This document shows positions 1 to 7,983 of a stretch of 34,714 nucleotides of DNA, piece after piece (within the stretch, counting starts at the first letter, position 1; each line of letters opens with the position of its first letter). This stretch comes from a virus. The stretch spans positions 1 to 34,714 of IMG/VR virus record IMGVR_UViG_3300030012_000647, one strand, 5' to 3'. Below the pieces are notes generated by a model that was given only the letters and a program-made list of their open reading frames with translations, searched no databases and was not told where the DNA came from. The position numbers were made by a program, and so were the translations under genes.

Positions 1-99
1 ACCAGTAGTGATTGCAAATAAACTAGCATAACCTACAGCAGTATTATTAGAATTTGATTGAGATGATGCACCAAACATAGAATCTCTACCAATAGCTAC
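1..99. repeat. Terminal direct repeat, left copy (circular closure)
   Basis: Bases 1-99 are identical to bases 34616-34714. The most economical reading is that the sequence is a circular or circularly permuted genome cut at an arbitrary point, with a 99-base assembly overlap. The fibre frame continues in phase across the join (803 codons on this side, 786 on the other). The join lies in a repeat-rich gene, so collapsed repeat copies cannot be fully excluded. Confidence 0.9.
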
Positions 100-2409
100 A
101 TTTTGACCACCAGTTTGATTATGATATAAAGATGCGTTGCCGATTGCTACATTAGAACCAGCACTTGTAGCACTATACATTGCTAGAGTCCCTAAAGATG
201 CATTTCTAGCACCATCAGTAATAGAACGACTATTTTCTTTTCCAATAGCAACATTCTGTATTCCAGTAGTTACTGATTTTAAACTTTCATAACCGACTGC
301 GGTATTATCTGAGTGTGAATTATTAGCAGTTCCTTGCATTGACTTAAATCCAAGCGATGTATTATTGCTACCAGTTTGATTTTTTTCTGATGCCATAGCA
401 CCAATAGCTACATTGTAAATACCACTTGTATTACTTATAGACGTTGCCCATCCAAGTGCAGTATTATAACTACCAGTATTAGATGCTAAAGTTTGACTTC
501 CTATTGCAACACAATAACCACCAGTTGTAAGACTATTTAAAGAATTATATCCCATAGCAACAACTTCAGTTCCGCTAGTAAGAGAATATAAAGAATTTTT
601 GCCTACCCCAGTATTTAAACTGCCAGTTGTAACTGAGTATAAACTTTCATAGCCGACAGCAGTATTGTTGCTATGTGAATTACCACTAGAACTTTTCATT
701 GATTCATAACCAATGGCTACATTGTAATCGCCATTTACATTATTTTTCAATGATTGATATCCATTAGAAACATTTCCAATACCAGTATTATTCTGATATT
801 GACTTCTATAGCCTATAGCATGATTTTTTTGTTTTCCGCCAGTACCCAATTGCATAGCACCAGCACCAATAGCGATATTAGCACCATTACCACTTACATG
901 AGATTGTAATGCTTCTGCACCTACTGCAACATTACTACCCGATGTTGTATTATCTCTTAATGCTCTATATCCTAAAGCTAAATTATAAGTAGCAGTTGTA
1001 TTATCTTGAAGTGCGGTATAACCTATTGCAGTATTATTACTTCCAGTAGTTATTGCGTTTATTGCATTATACCCTACAGCTGTATTATTAGAATGAGAAT
1101 TAGATGGTACTCCAATTAATGCATTAGCACCCACCGCAACATTATAATTACCAGTCTGATTATTTCTTAATGCTAACCTACCTAAACCAGTATTATAAAC
1201 CCCTGAAGTGTTCTCTACCATAGCATCAGCACCAAATGCAGAGTTATCATTTCCAGTTGATTTATATAAAGACTGATAACCTACAGAAGTGCTATTAGAT
1301 GATTGAGCATTATAACCAGCGGTATAACCTACAAATGTAGATTGACCATTGGTTACCATATTTTGACCTGAGTCTGTTCCTACAAATACATTTTTATCTC
1401 CAGTGGTAAGTGAATCACCAGCATCTTTACCAACTGCAGTGTTAAAGCTACCAGTAGTTATTGACTCTAATGCACTTTCACCTATTGCAACATTGTTATC
1501 TGCATCATCCATAGCACCTTTCAGAGTATTAGCACCTACAGCAGTATTGCTAACACAAGCAGATTGCCATTGACCACTGCCTGACTGAGAACCAATAAAG
1601 ACATTACTAAATATATTACTACCGCCATTATCGTGCATTGCTTCATATCCAATAGCTACATTACCACTACCTTGAGTATGTTCTTGCCCAGCATATGCTC
1701 CAATAAATACTGACCTATCAGCAGTTGATAAATCTTCTCCAGCTTTGTGACCAATTACAACATTTTGTATAGCATTACTTAATGAATTATCACTAGCAAC
1801 ATCTTCTCCAATAAATACATTTTCATTTGAACCAGAAGTTATTGTACCTATATTTTTTCCAAATATCGTATTATTTGAACCAGCATCATTATTACTAAGA
1901 CTAATGCGAGAGTTGCTATCGAGTATAAATCTTGTTGTAGCGTTAGGTTGAAATTTTATACTACCACCACTTTTAATAAAGAAGTCATTAGCATCAGAAT
2001 GGTTAATTTCATTACCATCAAATAATAAATTATATGTACCATCAAAAATGTGAAGCGTATTTCCAGGATTAACTGTGTTTATTCCAACTCGGCTTGTACT
2101 TAATATATTTAATACACTTGTTCCTCGTGGTCTAAGTGATAAAATATTAGACACTGCAACAATACCATGATTAGCTTGGCTACTGTCGGGTTTTAAACCA
2201 ATACTTACTTGAGCGTTTTGTCCAGTTAATGATAATGCTTGTGATGATGTACCAGTAGCATCTACTTGCAATGTTCCTTCAATTATTTCGTCAAATGCGA
2301 AACTACCAGCACCTTCAACTTTAAAATCTCCAGTAACTATTAAATCGCCATCTACTGTACCGCCACTAGCTAAACCTGCTGATGTGCTACTACCAAATCC
2401 ACCTAACAT
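1..2409 (-). CDS. Giant YadA-like repeat tail fibre, N-terminal part (continues at 34615)
   Basis: N-terminal 803 codons of a 1,588-residue fibre whose remainder is read from 34615 down to 32258 across the circular junction. The ATG at 2409 overlaps the stop of the upstream gene (TAATG). After about 165 residues of varied beta-type sequence, including a VGINTVNPGNTLHI segment, the protein becomes degenerate short repeats of the form N-x-A-V/I-G-x-x-A/S-L-x-x-x-T-T-G-x-x-N. This pattern is typical of YadA-like trimeric adhesin heads and beta-solenoid phage fibres. Four repeats share a longer signature ending NNTAVGY or DNTAVGY, pointing to higher-order duplication. Expected role: a long homotrimeric fibre at the tail tip for host recognition. 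Receptor and trimerisation are inferred from the family. Confidence 0.85.
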   Translation of the reverse strand, partial: MLGGFGSSTSAGLASGGTVDGDLIVTGDFKVEGAGSFAFDEIIEGTLQVDATGTSSQALSLTGQNAQVSIGLKPDSSQANHGIVAVSNILSLRPRGTSVLNILSTSRVGINTVNPGNTLHIFDGTYNLLFDGNEINHSDANDFFIKSGGSIKFQPNATTRFILDSNSRISLSNNDAGSNNTIFGKNIGTITSGSNENVFIGEDVASDNSLSNAIQNVVIGHKAGEDLSTADRSVFIGAYAGQEHTQGSGNVAIGYEAMHDNGGSNIFSNVFIGSQSGSGQWQSACVSNTAVGANTLKGAMDDADNNVAIGESALESITTGSFNTAVGKDAGDSLTTGDKNVFVGTDSGQNMVTNGQSTFVGYTAGYNAQSSNSTSVGYQSLYKSTGNDNSAFGADAMVENTSGVYNTGLGRLALRNNQTGNYNVAVGANALIGVPSNSHSNNTAVGYNAINAITTGSNNTAIGYTALQDNTTATYNLALGYRALRDNTTSGSNVAVGAEALQSHVSGNGANIAIGAGAMQLGTGGKQKNHAIGYRSQYQNNTGIGNVSNGYQSLKNNVNGDYNVAIGYESMKSSSGNSHSNNTAVGYESLYSVTTGSLNTGVGKNSLYSLTSGTEVVAMGYNSLNSLTTGGYCVAIGSQTLASNTGSYNTALGWATSISNTSGIYNVAIGAMASEKNQTGSNNTSLGFKSMQGTANNSHSDNTAVGYESLKSVTTGIQNVAIGKENSRSITDGARNASLGTLAMYSATSAGSNVAIGNASLYHNQTGGQNVAIGRDSMFGASSQSNSNNTAVGYASLFAITTG

Positions 2410-2753
2410 TATATTTCCACCATCCTTACTGAACCAGTTGTAGTTGAAGTTGAATTGTAATTAAAAAATACTGTTGAACCTAATCCTCTTGGTATTGTTA
2501 AAAATGTAAGTGTATTTTTAGGAATCAACATATCATTAGAGGCATTTACATTTGCCTCACTTGATGTAAAATTAAAATATATTTCTACAGCACTATATAT
2601 ACCAAGAATACCTGTAGACTCTTTTATTGATTTATGTGTTGTGTTATTTACGTCTGCACTAGAACCTGCTGTTCCTGCTGTTGCTACAGACCACTCTCCC
2701 CCAACTGTAGTATTTAGTGCTTCTTGCACTGTATATTTGTGAACGTCTGCCAT
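2409..2753 (-). CDS. Small structural protein upstream of the fibre
   Basis: 114 residues starting MADVHKYTVQEALN, preceded by a good ribosome site (GAGGGAG) six bases before the ATG. The sequence is rich in Thr, Ser, Asn and Val, has no Cys and looks beta-rich, as in head-decoration or virion-surface proteins. It sits between the capsid genes and the fibre gene and overlaps the fibre start (TAATG). I do not recognise a named family. A decoration protein, a fibre-attachment protein or a minor virion protein are all possible; the choice rests on position only. Confidence 0.75.
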   Translation of the reverse strand: MADVHKYTVQEALNTTVGGEWSVATAGTAGSSADVNNTTHKSIKESTGILGIYSAVEIYFNFTSSEANVNASNDMLIPKNTLTFLTIPRGLGSTVFFNYNSTSTTTGSVRMVEI

Positions 2754-2804
2754 TTTTCTCCCTCTCTAAGCTATGACACAAGCGTGAATGAGACTTGTGA
2801 ATAA

Positions 2805-2978
2805 TTATTTTTTCTTTTTCTTTTTGACTTTCTTTTTATAGGGAGATAAGTCATCTTCTCCATTTACTCTTACAAAACCATTTACTTCTAAATCAACAAG
2901 TTTTTCAGGATGTTTTCCTAGTATTTCACTTTCAATTCTTTCTAGTTTTGCAAGTTTTTCTGAATACCAATATTCCAT
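2805..2978 (-). CDS. 57-residue lysine-tailed hypothetical protein
   Basis: A short frame starting MEYWYSEKLAKLERIESEILGK and ending in about a dozen mostly lysine residues. The N-terminal half looks like an amphipathic helix or short coiled coil; a VNGFVRVNG stretch separates it from the basic tail. It lies between the capsid and the 114-residue structural gene, in the same direction and with little room on either side. The ribosome site is weak (AAAGAAAAAATT). A basic tail on a short helix suggests binding to DNA or to an acidic protein in the virion, but no function can be assigned. Confidence 0.6.
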   Translation of the reverse strand: MEYWYSEKLAKLERIESEILGKHPEKLVDLEVNGFVRVNGEDDLSPYKKKVKKKKKK

Positions 2979-2996
2979 AATTTTTTCTTTATAATA

Positions 2997-3010
2997 GTTA
3001 AGTCCTTAAC
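2997..3010 (-). repeat. Dispersed near-palindrome, copy 1 (intergenic)
   Basis: Minus strand reads GTTAAGGACTTAAC. It lies between the capsid hairpin and the 57-residue gene, preceded by AAAA and followed by TATT as in copies 6 and 7. Confidence 0.85.
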
Positions 3011-3012
3011 TT

Positions 3013-3053
3013 TTATGGGAGGCAACTAATGTACAGGAAGTCACCCCCCATAA
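3013..3053 (-). terminator. Stem-loop just after the major capsid gene
   Basis: In the late transcript, UUAUGGGGGG pairs with CCUCCCAUAA: ten base pairs including one G-U, with a 21-base loop. It begins ten bases after the capsid stop codon. No U-run follows, so it is either a leaky or factor-assisted terminator that raises capsid over downstream mRNA, or a 3'-end stabiliser. The function is inferred from position and structure. Confidence 0.55.
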
Positions 3054-3063
3054 GTTTAATAGA

Positions 3064-3960
3064 TTAATCTACGTTTCGTATTTTAATACCTTTTTTGTTG
3101 TCAGAATCATCAATACGCTTAACTCCGTATAGCATATCTGCAACTACTTTAGTACCTAAAGCATCTACAGAATATTCTGATTGTACACGAACATCGCTTT
3201 GTACTGCTATAGCACATGCTGTACGATGGAAAATTGCACCTGAAATAGTATTGTTATTTCCACCAGTTCCAAAAGCATTTGACATGTATAAATCAATTCC
3301 ATATAAAGAACCGACCATACCTGACCTTAGTCCACGATTACCTTCACCAACTGCATCATTTCTGATAAAGTGTTGAGCAATACCTGCTGATGGATTAAGA
3401 ATATCAGCAAATAGTGTTGGATTAACTACCATTGAAACATCTCCATCCATATAAGGAATATCGTTTTCACCTAAAGTAGCAAGTGCTTCTTCAAATTTAC
3501 CAGCAGTTAATGTATCATCAGCAGATAAAACTAAAGACTCTTCTAAGCTAGAAAGCTCAGTAAAAATATCAGCATCTACTTGTCTAGCAAGAGCTTCACC
3601 CATCATTCTTGAGTATTTCTCTACTAAATCAGCTTCTGACTGAATCATAGTCAAGTCTTCAAATAACTTAGCTACATATTTATGTTTATTAACTGTTAGT
3701 TGTGTTTCTGTAGTAGCAGTTGCATCATAAGATACATCAGCTCCAGCAGACTTATCACTAGCACTTATAAGGCTCATTTCAGGAATATGTAATACATCTC
3801 CATAACCTTTACCTGTAAAAAGAGCAGAAAAATCATCTATAAGACCTCTTAGAATGCTTTTGCGTTCAAAGTACTTATAAATGCCATCAGCCCAAATTTC
3901 AGGTATAAAATGCTGGTCTGTAGTGTTGGTAACAGCGTTACCTTGATAATGTTTTGACAT
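3064..3960 (-). CDS. Major capsid protein (HK97-type fold likely)
   Basis: 298 residues, following the scaffold gene with only four bases between the scaffold stop and the capsid ATG; ribosome site AAAGGT. N-terminal PEIWADGIYKYFERKS, central RQVDADIFTEL and the C-terminal AVQSDVRVQSEYSVDALGTKVVADMLYGVKR are typical of phage major capsid proteins of this size. The last segment matches the P-domain/A-domain region where capsid proteins carry a conserved GTKVVxDxLYG-like motif. It should polymerise into the icosahedral shell around the scaffold. No protease gene is seen beside it, so assembly probably relies on the separate scaffold without a dedicated prohead protease. The fold is assigned by family resemblance and position. 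Confidence 0.85.
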   Translation of the reverse strand: MSKHYQGNAVTNTTDQHFIPEIWADGIYKYFERKSILRGLIDDFSALFTGKGYGDVLHIPEMSLISASDKSAGADVSYDATATTETQLTVNKHKYVAKLFEDLTMIQSEADLVEKYSRMMGEALARQVDADIFTELSSLEESLVLSADDTLTAGKFEEALATLGENDIPYMDGDVSMVVNPTLFADILNPSAGIAQHFIRNDAVGEGNRGLRSGMVGSLYGIDLYMSNAFGTGGNNNTISGAIFHRTACAIAVQSDVRVQSEYSVDALGTKVVADMLYGVKRIDDSDNKKGIKIRNVD

Positions 3961-3964
3961 TTAA

Positions 3965-4468
3965 TTACCTTTTCATGTATGATTCCAATATTGTTCCCCA
4001 GTTCTTTCTACGCTCTGCTCCTGACATTTCAGTCCAGTCTCCTACTGGTTTAGTAGGTACTGTTCCTTTATTATCAGGTGGGTTTACTACTTCTTTATCA
4101 GTAAACTCCTCAACAATGCTTATAAGAGTTTCGGTTTCAACATTGGCAAATTTTTCTCGTTTATTTTCAGGAAGTTGAGCTAAAGCACCTTCACGAAGTC
4201 TACTATTCATTGCTTCCCATTTTTCTTTAAAAGGTTTATAGGATTCAATTTCACTAGCAAGGTCTGCATTCAGCTCTTGCCATTTTTCTTCTTCTTGAAG
4301 TTTTGCTCTTCGTTCTTCTTCCTCTTTTGTTTTAAATGATTCAAGCATTCCACGAAGTTCATTTCTTTCAGAAATCACTTCATTTAATCTTGAAATTGGT
4401 ACATTGTTTTCGACTTGTGTGTCGGTTTCCTGTTTTACATCTGTTTCGATGATTTTTTCTTCTGACAT
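3965..4468 (-). CDS. Capsid scaffolding protein
   Basis: 167 residues, highly charged. Residues about 25-90 are a predicted coiled coil (SRLNEVISERNELRGMLES, then KTKEEEERRAKLQEEEKW). A Pro-rich linker (NPPDNKGTVPTKP) leads to a basic C-terminus ending ESYMKR. An acidic helical body with a short basic C-terminal end that binds capsid is the usual form of phage scaffolds, and the gene immediately precedes the capsid gene. It has a ribosome site (GAGGT) and is the first gene of the minus-strand late unit, divergent from the large terminase. It is expected to be lost from the mature head. Confidence 0.82.
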   Translation of the reverse strand: MSEEKIIETDVKQETDTQVENNVPISRLNEVISERNELRGMLESFKTKEEEERRAKLQEEEKWQELNADLASEIESYKPFKEKWEAMNSRLREGALAQLPENKREKFANVETETLISIVEEFTDKEVVNPPDNKGTVPTKPVGDWTEMSGAERRKNWGTILESYMKR

Positions 4469-4508
4469 TTTTACCTCTTCAGTGAGTTGTTAAATCGCAA
4501 GAATTATC

Positions 4509-4559
4509 CTTGCATTAATATATGGTACAATATAAATTAGTACATTAATCTAATGCAAG
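4509..4559. promoter_or_regulatory. Inverted repeat in the divergent late control region
   Basis: Perfect 9-base arms, CTTGCATTA at 4509-4517 and TAATGCAAG at 4551-4559, sit in the 84-base gap between the scaffold and large-terminase genes. The right arm contains the terminase ATG (4553). The spacing (42 bases centre to centre, about four helical turns) suits two proteins bound on one face of the DNA, or a looped operator. Each arm also supplies a TTGCAT -35-like hexamer. A regulatory role is inferred. Confidence 0.55.
4529..4558 (-). promoter_or_regulatory. Candidate promoter for the minus-strand late unit
   Basis: On the minus strand, TTGCAT (4558-4553) and TATATT (4534-4529) are separated by 18 bases, close to sigma-70 consensus, about 60 bases before the scaffold start. 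It would drive scaffold, capsid, fibre and, round the circle, the tail genes. On the plus strand an extended -10-like TGGTACAAT (4523-4531) could serve the terminase. Confidence 0.45.
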
Positions 4560-5866
4560 AAAAAAATTACGAATTTAAAAAAAAGTGGTTTGATTATTTA
4601 GGATATAAACCACATCAGGGTCAAATCCCATTACATTATCCTAAAAAACAAGATGCTAGATTTCAAGTAGTAGTATGTGGAAGAAGATTTGGTAAAACTT
4701 GGGCTAGTGCTATGGAGGCTACTTACTTAGCGTCTCAACCTAATAAAAGAATATGGGTTGTAGGTATGTCGTATAAAAAAGCTAGACTTATATTTCGTGA
4801 AATTTGGCAAAGAATGGTAATAGGACACCCTGATGATGTTGATAAGGCATCAGAAAAAGACATGTATATAAGATTTAAATGGGGAACTGTTGTTGAGGGC
4901 ATGTCAGCAGATAATCCTTCGAGTCTTGTGGGAGAAGGTCTTGACTTACTTGTAATTGATGAGGTTGCTAAGATGAATAAAAAAATATGGGATATGTATC
5001 TATCTCCTACAGTAGCAGGAAGAAAGGGAAAAGTTATTTTTATTACAACACCTGAAGGCAGAAACTGGATATATGATTTATTTAAATTAGGCAAAGATGA
5101 CCCTATGTGGGAAAGTCATACCTCTCCATCTTGGATAAATGAGCATGAGTTTCCATTAGGCTTGCAAGACCCAGCTATTGTAGAGAGAAAAAGAAATATG
5201 TCTAAAGAACTTTTTGCTCAAGAGTTTGGTGCAGAGTTTTCTGTATTTGAAGGTAAAGTTTGGGATTTTAATAGAGAACTAGATGTAGGAGACTTCCCAT
5301 ATGACCATAATTTGCCTACATTTTGTGCAATAGACTTTGGTTATAGACAACCTGCTGTTTTATTTATTCAAACAGAATTCGATGGTATTGCAGAACAAAT
5401 TAGAATATTTGACACTATACTGCATAAACAAAATGTAAAAACAGAGGATTTAATTAAAATGATAAAAACTAAAGGCTATCCTATTTTATCTTATTATGGT
5501 GACCCTGCTGGTAGCAATGTTCAAGGTCAAAGCGGTGCAGGAGATATGGAGATATTTAGAAGAAGTGGTATAAAAATATTATCTGCTAGAGATAGAATGA
5601 GTAGAAATATTGTTTCTAGTGTAGCTTATACAAGAGGATTTTTTGAAAATGCAGATGGTTTAAGAAGAGTACATGTTGATAGAAAATGTACTGAAATGAT
5701 TGAAGATTTTGAAGAATACAGGTATCCTGATAGTAGTGATGGCAAACCAATAAAAGAAGAGCCATTAAAAGATGGTGTACATGACCATGGAAACGATGCT
5801 TTCAGATATTTTATAATTAATAGATTTCCTATGAGAAATCAAGAAATGAAGAGGATTCAAAGATAA
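4553..5866 (+). CDS. terL: Terminase large subunit (packaging ATPase-nuclease)
   Basis: 437 residues, a normal length for the family. Walker A CGRRFGKT at 42-49, Walker B LLVIDE at 132-137 and the coupling motif TTP at about 165-167 form the N-terminal ATPase that drives DNA into the prohead. The C-terminal RNase H-like nuclease carries acidic residues in AIDFGYRQPAV (Asp261), YYGDPAG (Asp317) and HDHGNDAFRYF (Asp415). It acts at the portal with the small subunit. There is almost no leader or ribosome site: the ATG lies inside the right arm of an inverted repeat, so start use may be regulated. The stop overlaps the portal start (TAATG). Unusually, the small subunit is not adjacent on this strand but is probably the minus-strand gene at 7963-8586. 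Confidence 0.95.
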   Translation: MQEKNYEFKKKWFDYLGYKPHQGQIPLHYPKKQDARFQVVVCGRRFGKTWASAMEATYLASQPNKRIWVVGMSYKKARLIFREIWQRMVIGHPDDVDKASEKDMYIRFKWGTVVEGMSADNPSSLVGEGLDLLVIDEVAKMNKKIWDMYLSPTVAGRKGKVIFITTPEGRNWIYDLFKLGKDDPMWESHTSPSWINEHEFPLGLQDPAIVERKRNMSKELFAQEFGAEFSVFEGKVWDFNRELDVGDFPYDHNLPTFCAIDFGYRQPAVLFIQTEFDGIAEQIRIFDTILHKQNVKTEDLIKMIKTKGYPILSYYGDPAGSNVQGQSGAGDMEIFRRSGIKILSARDRMSRNIVSSVAYTRGFFENADGLRRVHVDRKCTEMIEDFEEYRYPDSSDGKPIKEEPLKDGVHDHGNDAFRYFIINRFPMRNQEMKRIQR

Positions 5867-7155
5867 TGGAAAAGATGTTAAAAGATAAATTGCTAGAAAC
5901 TAAGTTGATGATGTCTCATGCTAGGAGAAATGAAATAAGAAAACATTTAGATTATTATTCAGGTGTATCTACAGAGCAATATATAAATAACTATTTTAAT
6001 GGAGATGCTTTTAGTGAGATACCACCTACTGTTACCAACTTTACTAGAAAGTTTGTAAACAAGATAAGTAGAATATATGTATTAGGTGCAAAAAGAACAG
6101 TGGGAAATAGTACCGAAAGATATGAAGAATTAATTCCTACAAAAGATGTAAGAATGAAACATTCTGAAAGAATGACAAGATTACTTGGTACTGTTGCAAA
6201 TAGAGTATATTGGGTTGATGGTGTTTTTGATTATAGACCTATTTATTATTTCGAGGCATATTTTGATGAGAATCCTTTTAAACCTAGCTCTATTGTTTAT
6301 CCTTTACTTAATAGTACAGCAGATTTGTCAAACACTTCTGAGCTACAATGGGAGTATTGGGATGAAGAAAAGTATGGTGTAATGGATGGAGAGGGTAAGT
6401 TATTATCTGAAATTCCTAATCCATATGGTATTATTCCATTTGTATTTACTCACAGAGAAGACCAAATTGATTCTTTTTTTGTAGAAGGAGCATCTGATAT
6501 TATAAACTGTAATGAGCAAGTAAACATTGCTTTAACAGAAATGAATCTTGGAATGAGATATAATATGTTTGGACAACCTTGGGTAAATGGACTTAGAGCA
6601 GACCAAAGTATGTTAAGAGCAGGTTCTAATACTATTCTTGATATGGGAGAAGATGGTGTTTATAATATCACAAGTCCACAAGGTAATATCATGGAGGCTA
6701 TTGAAAATATTAGATTTCAAATAGAATTAGTTGCCTTGAATAATCATTTATTTGTACAATTTGCAGAATCAGGTGGAGAAGTACCTAGTGGTATTTCTTT
6801 AATGATAAAAGATTTAGATAGAAAAGAAGATTACTATGATGATATAGCTCTTTGGAGACTGTATGAAAAAGAATTTTATGATGTTGAAAGAGTCATAGCA
6901 GAATACAATGGTATATCTTTGCCTGAAGAATTTGGTGTTGATTTTGATGAAGTTCAGTATCCTAAAACTATTCAAGACCAAATATTAAAAGATGAGTTTG
7001 ATATTAAAAACAATTTAATTACTAGAGCAAAAATAATGGTTAGAGACAATAAAGACTTAACAGTCGAACAAGCTCAAAGCATTATTGATGAAAATAAAAG
7101 TGTTAATGAACAAGAAAATCCTGTAGTTATAAATGAAACTAAAAATAACAACTAA
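5866..7155 (+). CDS. Portal protein
   Basis: 429 residues, directly after the large terminase and joined by TAATG. It has features of SPP1/HK97-type portals: an N-terminal helical region, IPPTVTNFTRKFVNKISRIYV near residue 50, a central region containing NPYGIIPFVFTHRED and INCNEQVNIALTEMN, and a C-terminal helical region with EYNGISLPEEFGVDF. A dodecamer of it would form the ring at the head vertex through which terminase pumps DNA and to which the tail attaches. The assignment rests on gene order plus these motifs. The C-terminal end overlaps the next gene by 23 bases. Confidence 0.85.
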   Translation: MEKMLKDKLLETKLMMSHARRNEIRKHLDYYSGVSTEQYINNYFNGDAFSEIPPTVTNFTRKFVNKISRIYVLGAKRTVGNSTERYEELIPTKDVRMKHSERMTRLLGTVANRVYWVDGVFDYRPIYYFEAYFDENPFKPSSIVYPLLNSTADLSNTSELQWEYWDEEKYGVMDGEGKLLSEIPNPYGIIPFVFTHREDQIDSFFVEGASDIINCNEQVNIALTEMNLGMRYNMFGQPWVNGLRADQSMLRAGSNTILDMGEDGVYNITSPQGNIMEAIENIRFQIELVALNNHLFVQFAESGGEVPSGISLMIKDLDRKEDYYDDIALWRLYEKEFYDVERVIAEYNGISLPEEFGVDFDEVQYPKTIQDQILKDEFDIKNNLITRAKIMVRDNKDLTVEQAQSIIDENKSVNEQENPVVINETKNNN

Positions 7156-7555
7156 TTATAGTTTTTCTAAATTATCAAGTAAAATAGATAGTTTAATTAA
7201 TGATTCTTTAAAAGAGTACTCTAGTAAAACAGCAAAAGGTTCTAAAACTAAAATAGATAGAGGACTAAGAGCATTACGACCTGTTACAGTTAAAATAAGA
7301 AGTCAAAGAAATCAACCAACTAAACCTGCATTAAAAGCTAGTGGTGCTTTATATAATAGCATAAAACAATCAGGAACTGATTTAGAAATGCTAGAATATG
7401 GTGTAAGACACCATGAGGGTTTTACAACTGGAGAAAAATCTATAATACCTAATGTAGAAATAAAGGCTAGACCTTTTATTACAGTTTTACAAAAAGATAA
7501 AAAAGAAATAGTTAGAAAATTTAGAGATTCTCTTAATAAATCATTAAAAAAATAA
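7133..7555 (+). CDS. Head-tail joining protein, HK97 gp10/Mu gpG-like
   Basis: 140 basic residues. The pattern PTKPALKASGALYNSIK, then EYGVRHHEGF, then EIKARPFI is the typical spacing of the HK97-gp10/virion-morphogenesis families (conserved TG-L-x-x-S, x-Y-x-x-x-H-x-x-G and ARPF). These proteins act in joining or completing head and tail. The gene follows the portal, overlapping it by 23 bases without a clear ribosome site, so it is probably translationally coupled. It is notable that this joining protein lies with the portal while the other connector genes are in the opposite-strand late unit. Confidence 0.7.
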   Translation: MKLKITTNYSFSKLSSKIDSLINDSLKEYSSKTAKGSKTKIDRGLRALRPVTVKIRSQRNQPTKPALKASGALYNSIKQSGTDLEMLEYGVRHHEGFTTGEKSIIPNVEIKARPFITVLQKDKKEIVRKFRDSLNKSLKK

Positions 7556-7594
7556 TATATTGTATTAAATAAGTAATTATTCATAGATTATAAA

Positions 7595-7837
7595 ATGGAT
7601 AATGAATTAATAAGGCTTCTTGTAGACTACATGACTCAACAAGAATCAGAAATACTTAGGTTAAATAAAAAACTACTACAACTAGAGGATTTAATGGTTA
7701 TAAATAATAATCTACTAGGGTTTTTAAGTCAAGTAATAGCCCCTTTCCATAAAAAACAAGAGCATGATATAAGCAATGAGATACATGATTATCTAGTAAA
7801 GCACTGTATAGAAAATGAATCTTGGGGTCAATCTTAA
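7595..7837 (+). CDS. 80-residue coiled-coil hypothetical protein
   Basis: Residues 1-45 form a clear heptad-like helix (IRLLVDYMTQQESEILRLNK onwards), followed by a hydrophobic turn and a more polar end finishing ENESWGQS. There is no Cys and no membrane segment. It lies 39 bases after the joining gene and its stop overlaps the next start (TAATG). A weak or absent ribosome site suggests coupled translation. I do not recognise the family. An oligomeric accessory to the portal or terminase is possible from position only. Confidence 0.65.
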   Translation: MDNELIRLLVDYMTQQESEILRLNKKLLQLEDLMVINNNLLGFLSQVIAPFHKKQEHDISNEIHDYLVKHCIENESWGQS

Positions 7838-7983
7838 TGAGTAAGTTTGGTTTTTTAAAATGTATTTGCTTAAAATGTCATTGGACTTGGGAAGTATTAT
7901 CTATAGAGCCTGATAGAAACCAAGAATGTCCTGAATGTAAATCTTTTGATACTAGAAGTTTTTTAAAGGACTTTGATATTTAA
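7837..7983 (+). CDS. 48-residue zinc-ribbon protein
   Basis: The frame starts at the TAATG overlap and reads MSKFGFLKCICLKCHWTWEV, then CPECKSFDTRSF. Two Cys pairs (CLKC at 11-14 and CPEC at 31-34) fit a single zinc ribbon. It is the last gene of the plus-strand packaging unit, and its 3' end overlaps the convergent small-terminase gene by 21 bases. Such mini-ribbons usually bind nucleic acid or a partner protein; the target is unknown. Confidence 0.65.
   Translation: MSKFGFLKCICLKCHWTWEVLSIEPDRNQECPECKSFDTRSFLKDFDI

Noticed and set aside
1-1900. Regular short DNA repeats resembling a repeat array (CRISPR or satellite)
   Set aside because: They are codon-phased, degenerate, translate to NTAVGY..TTG repeats with no stop, and have no identical repeat with unique spacers.
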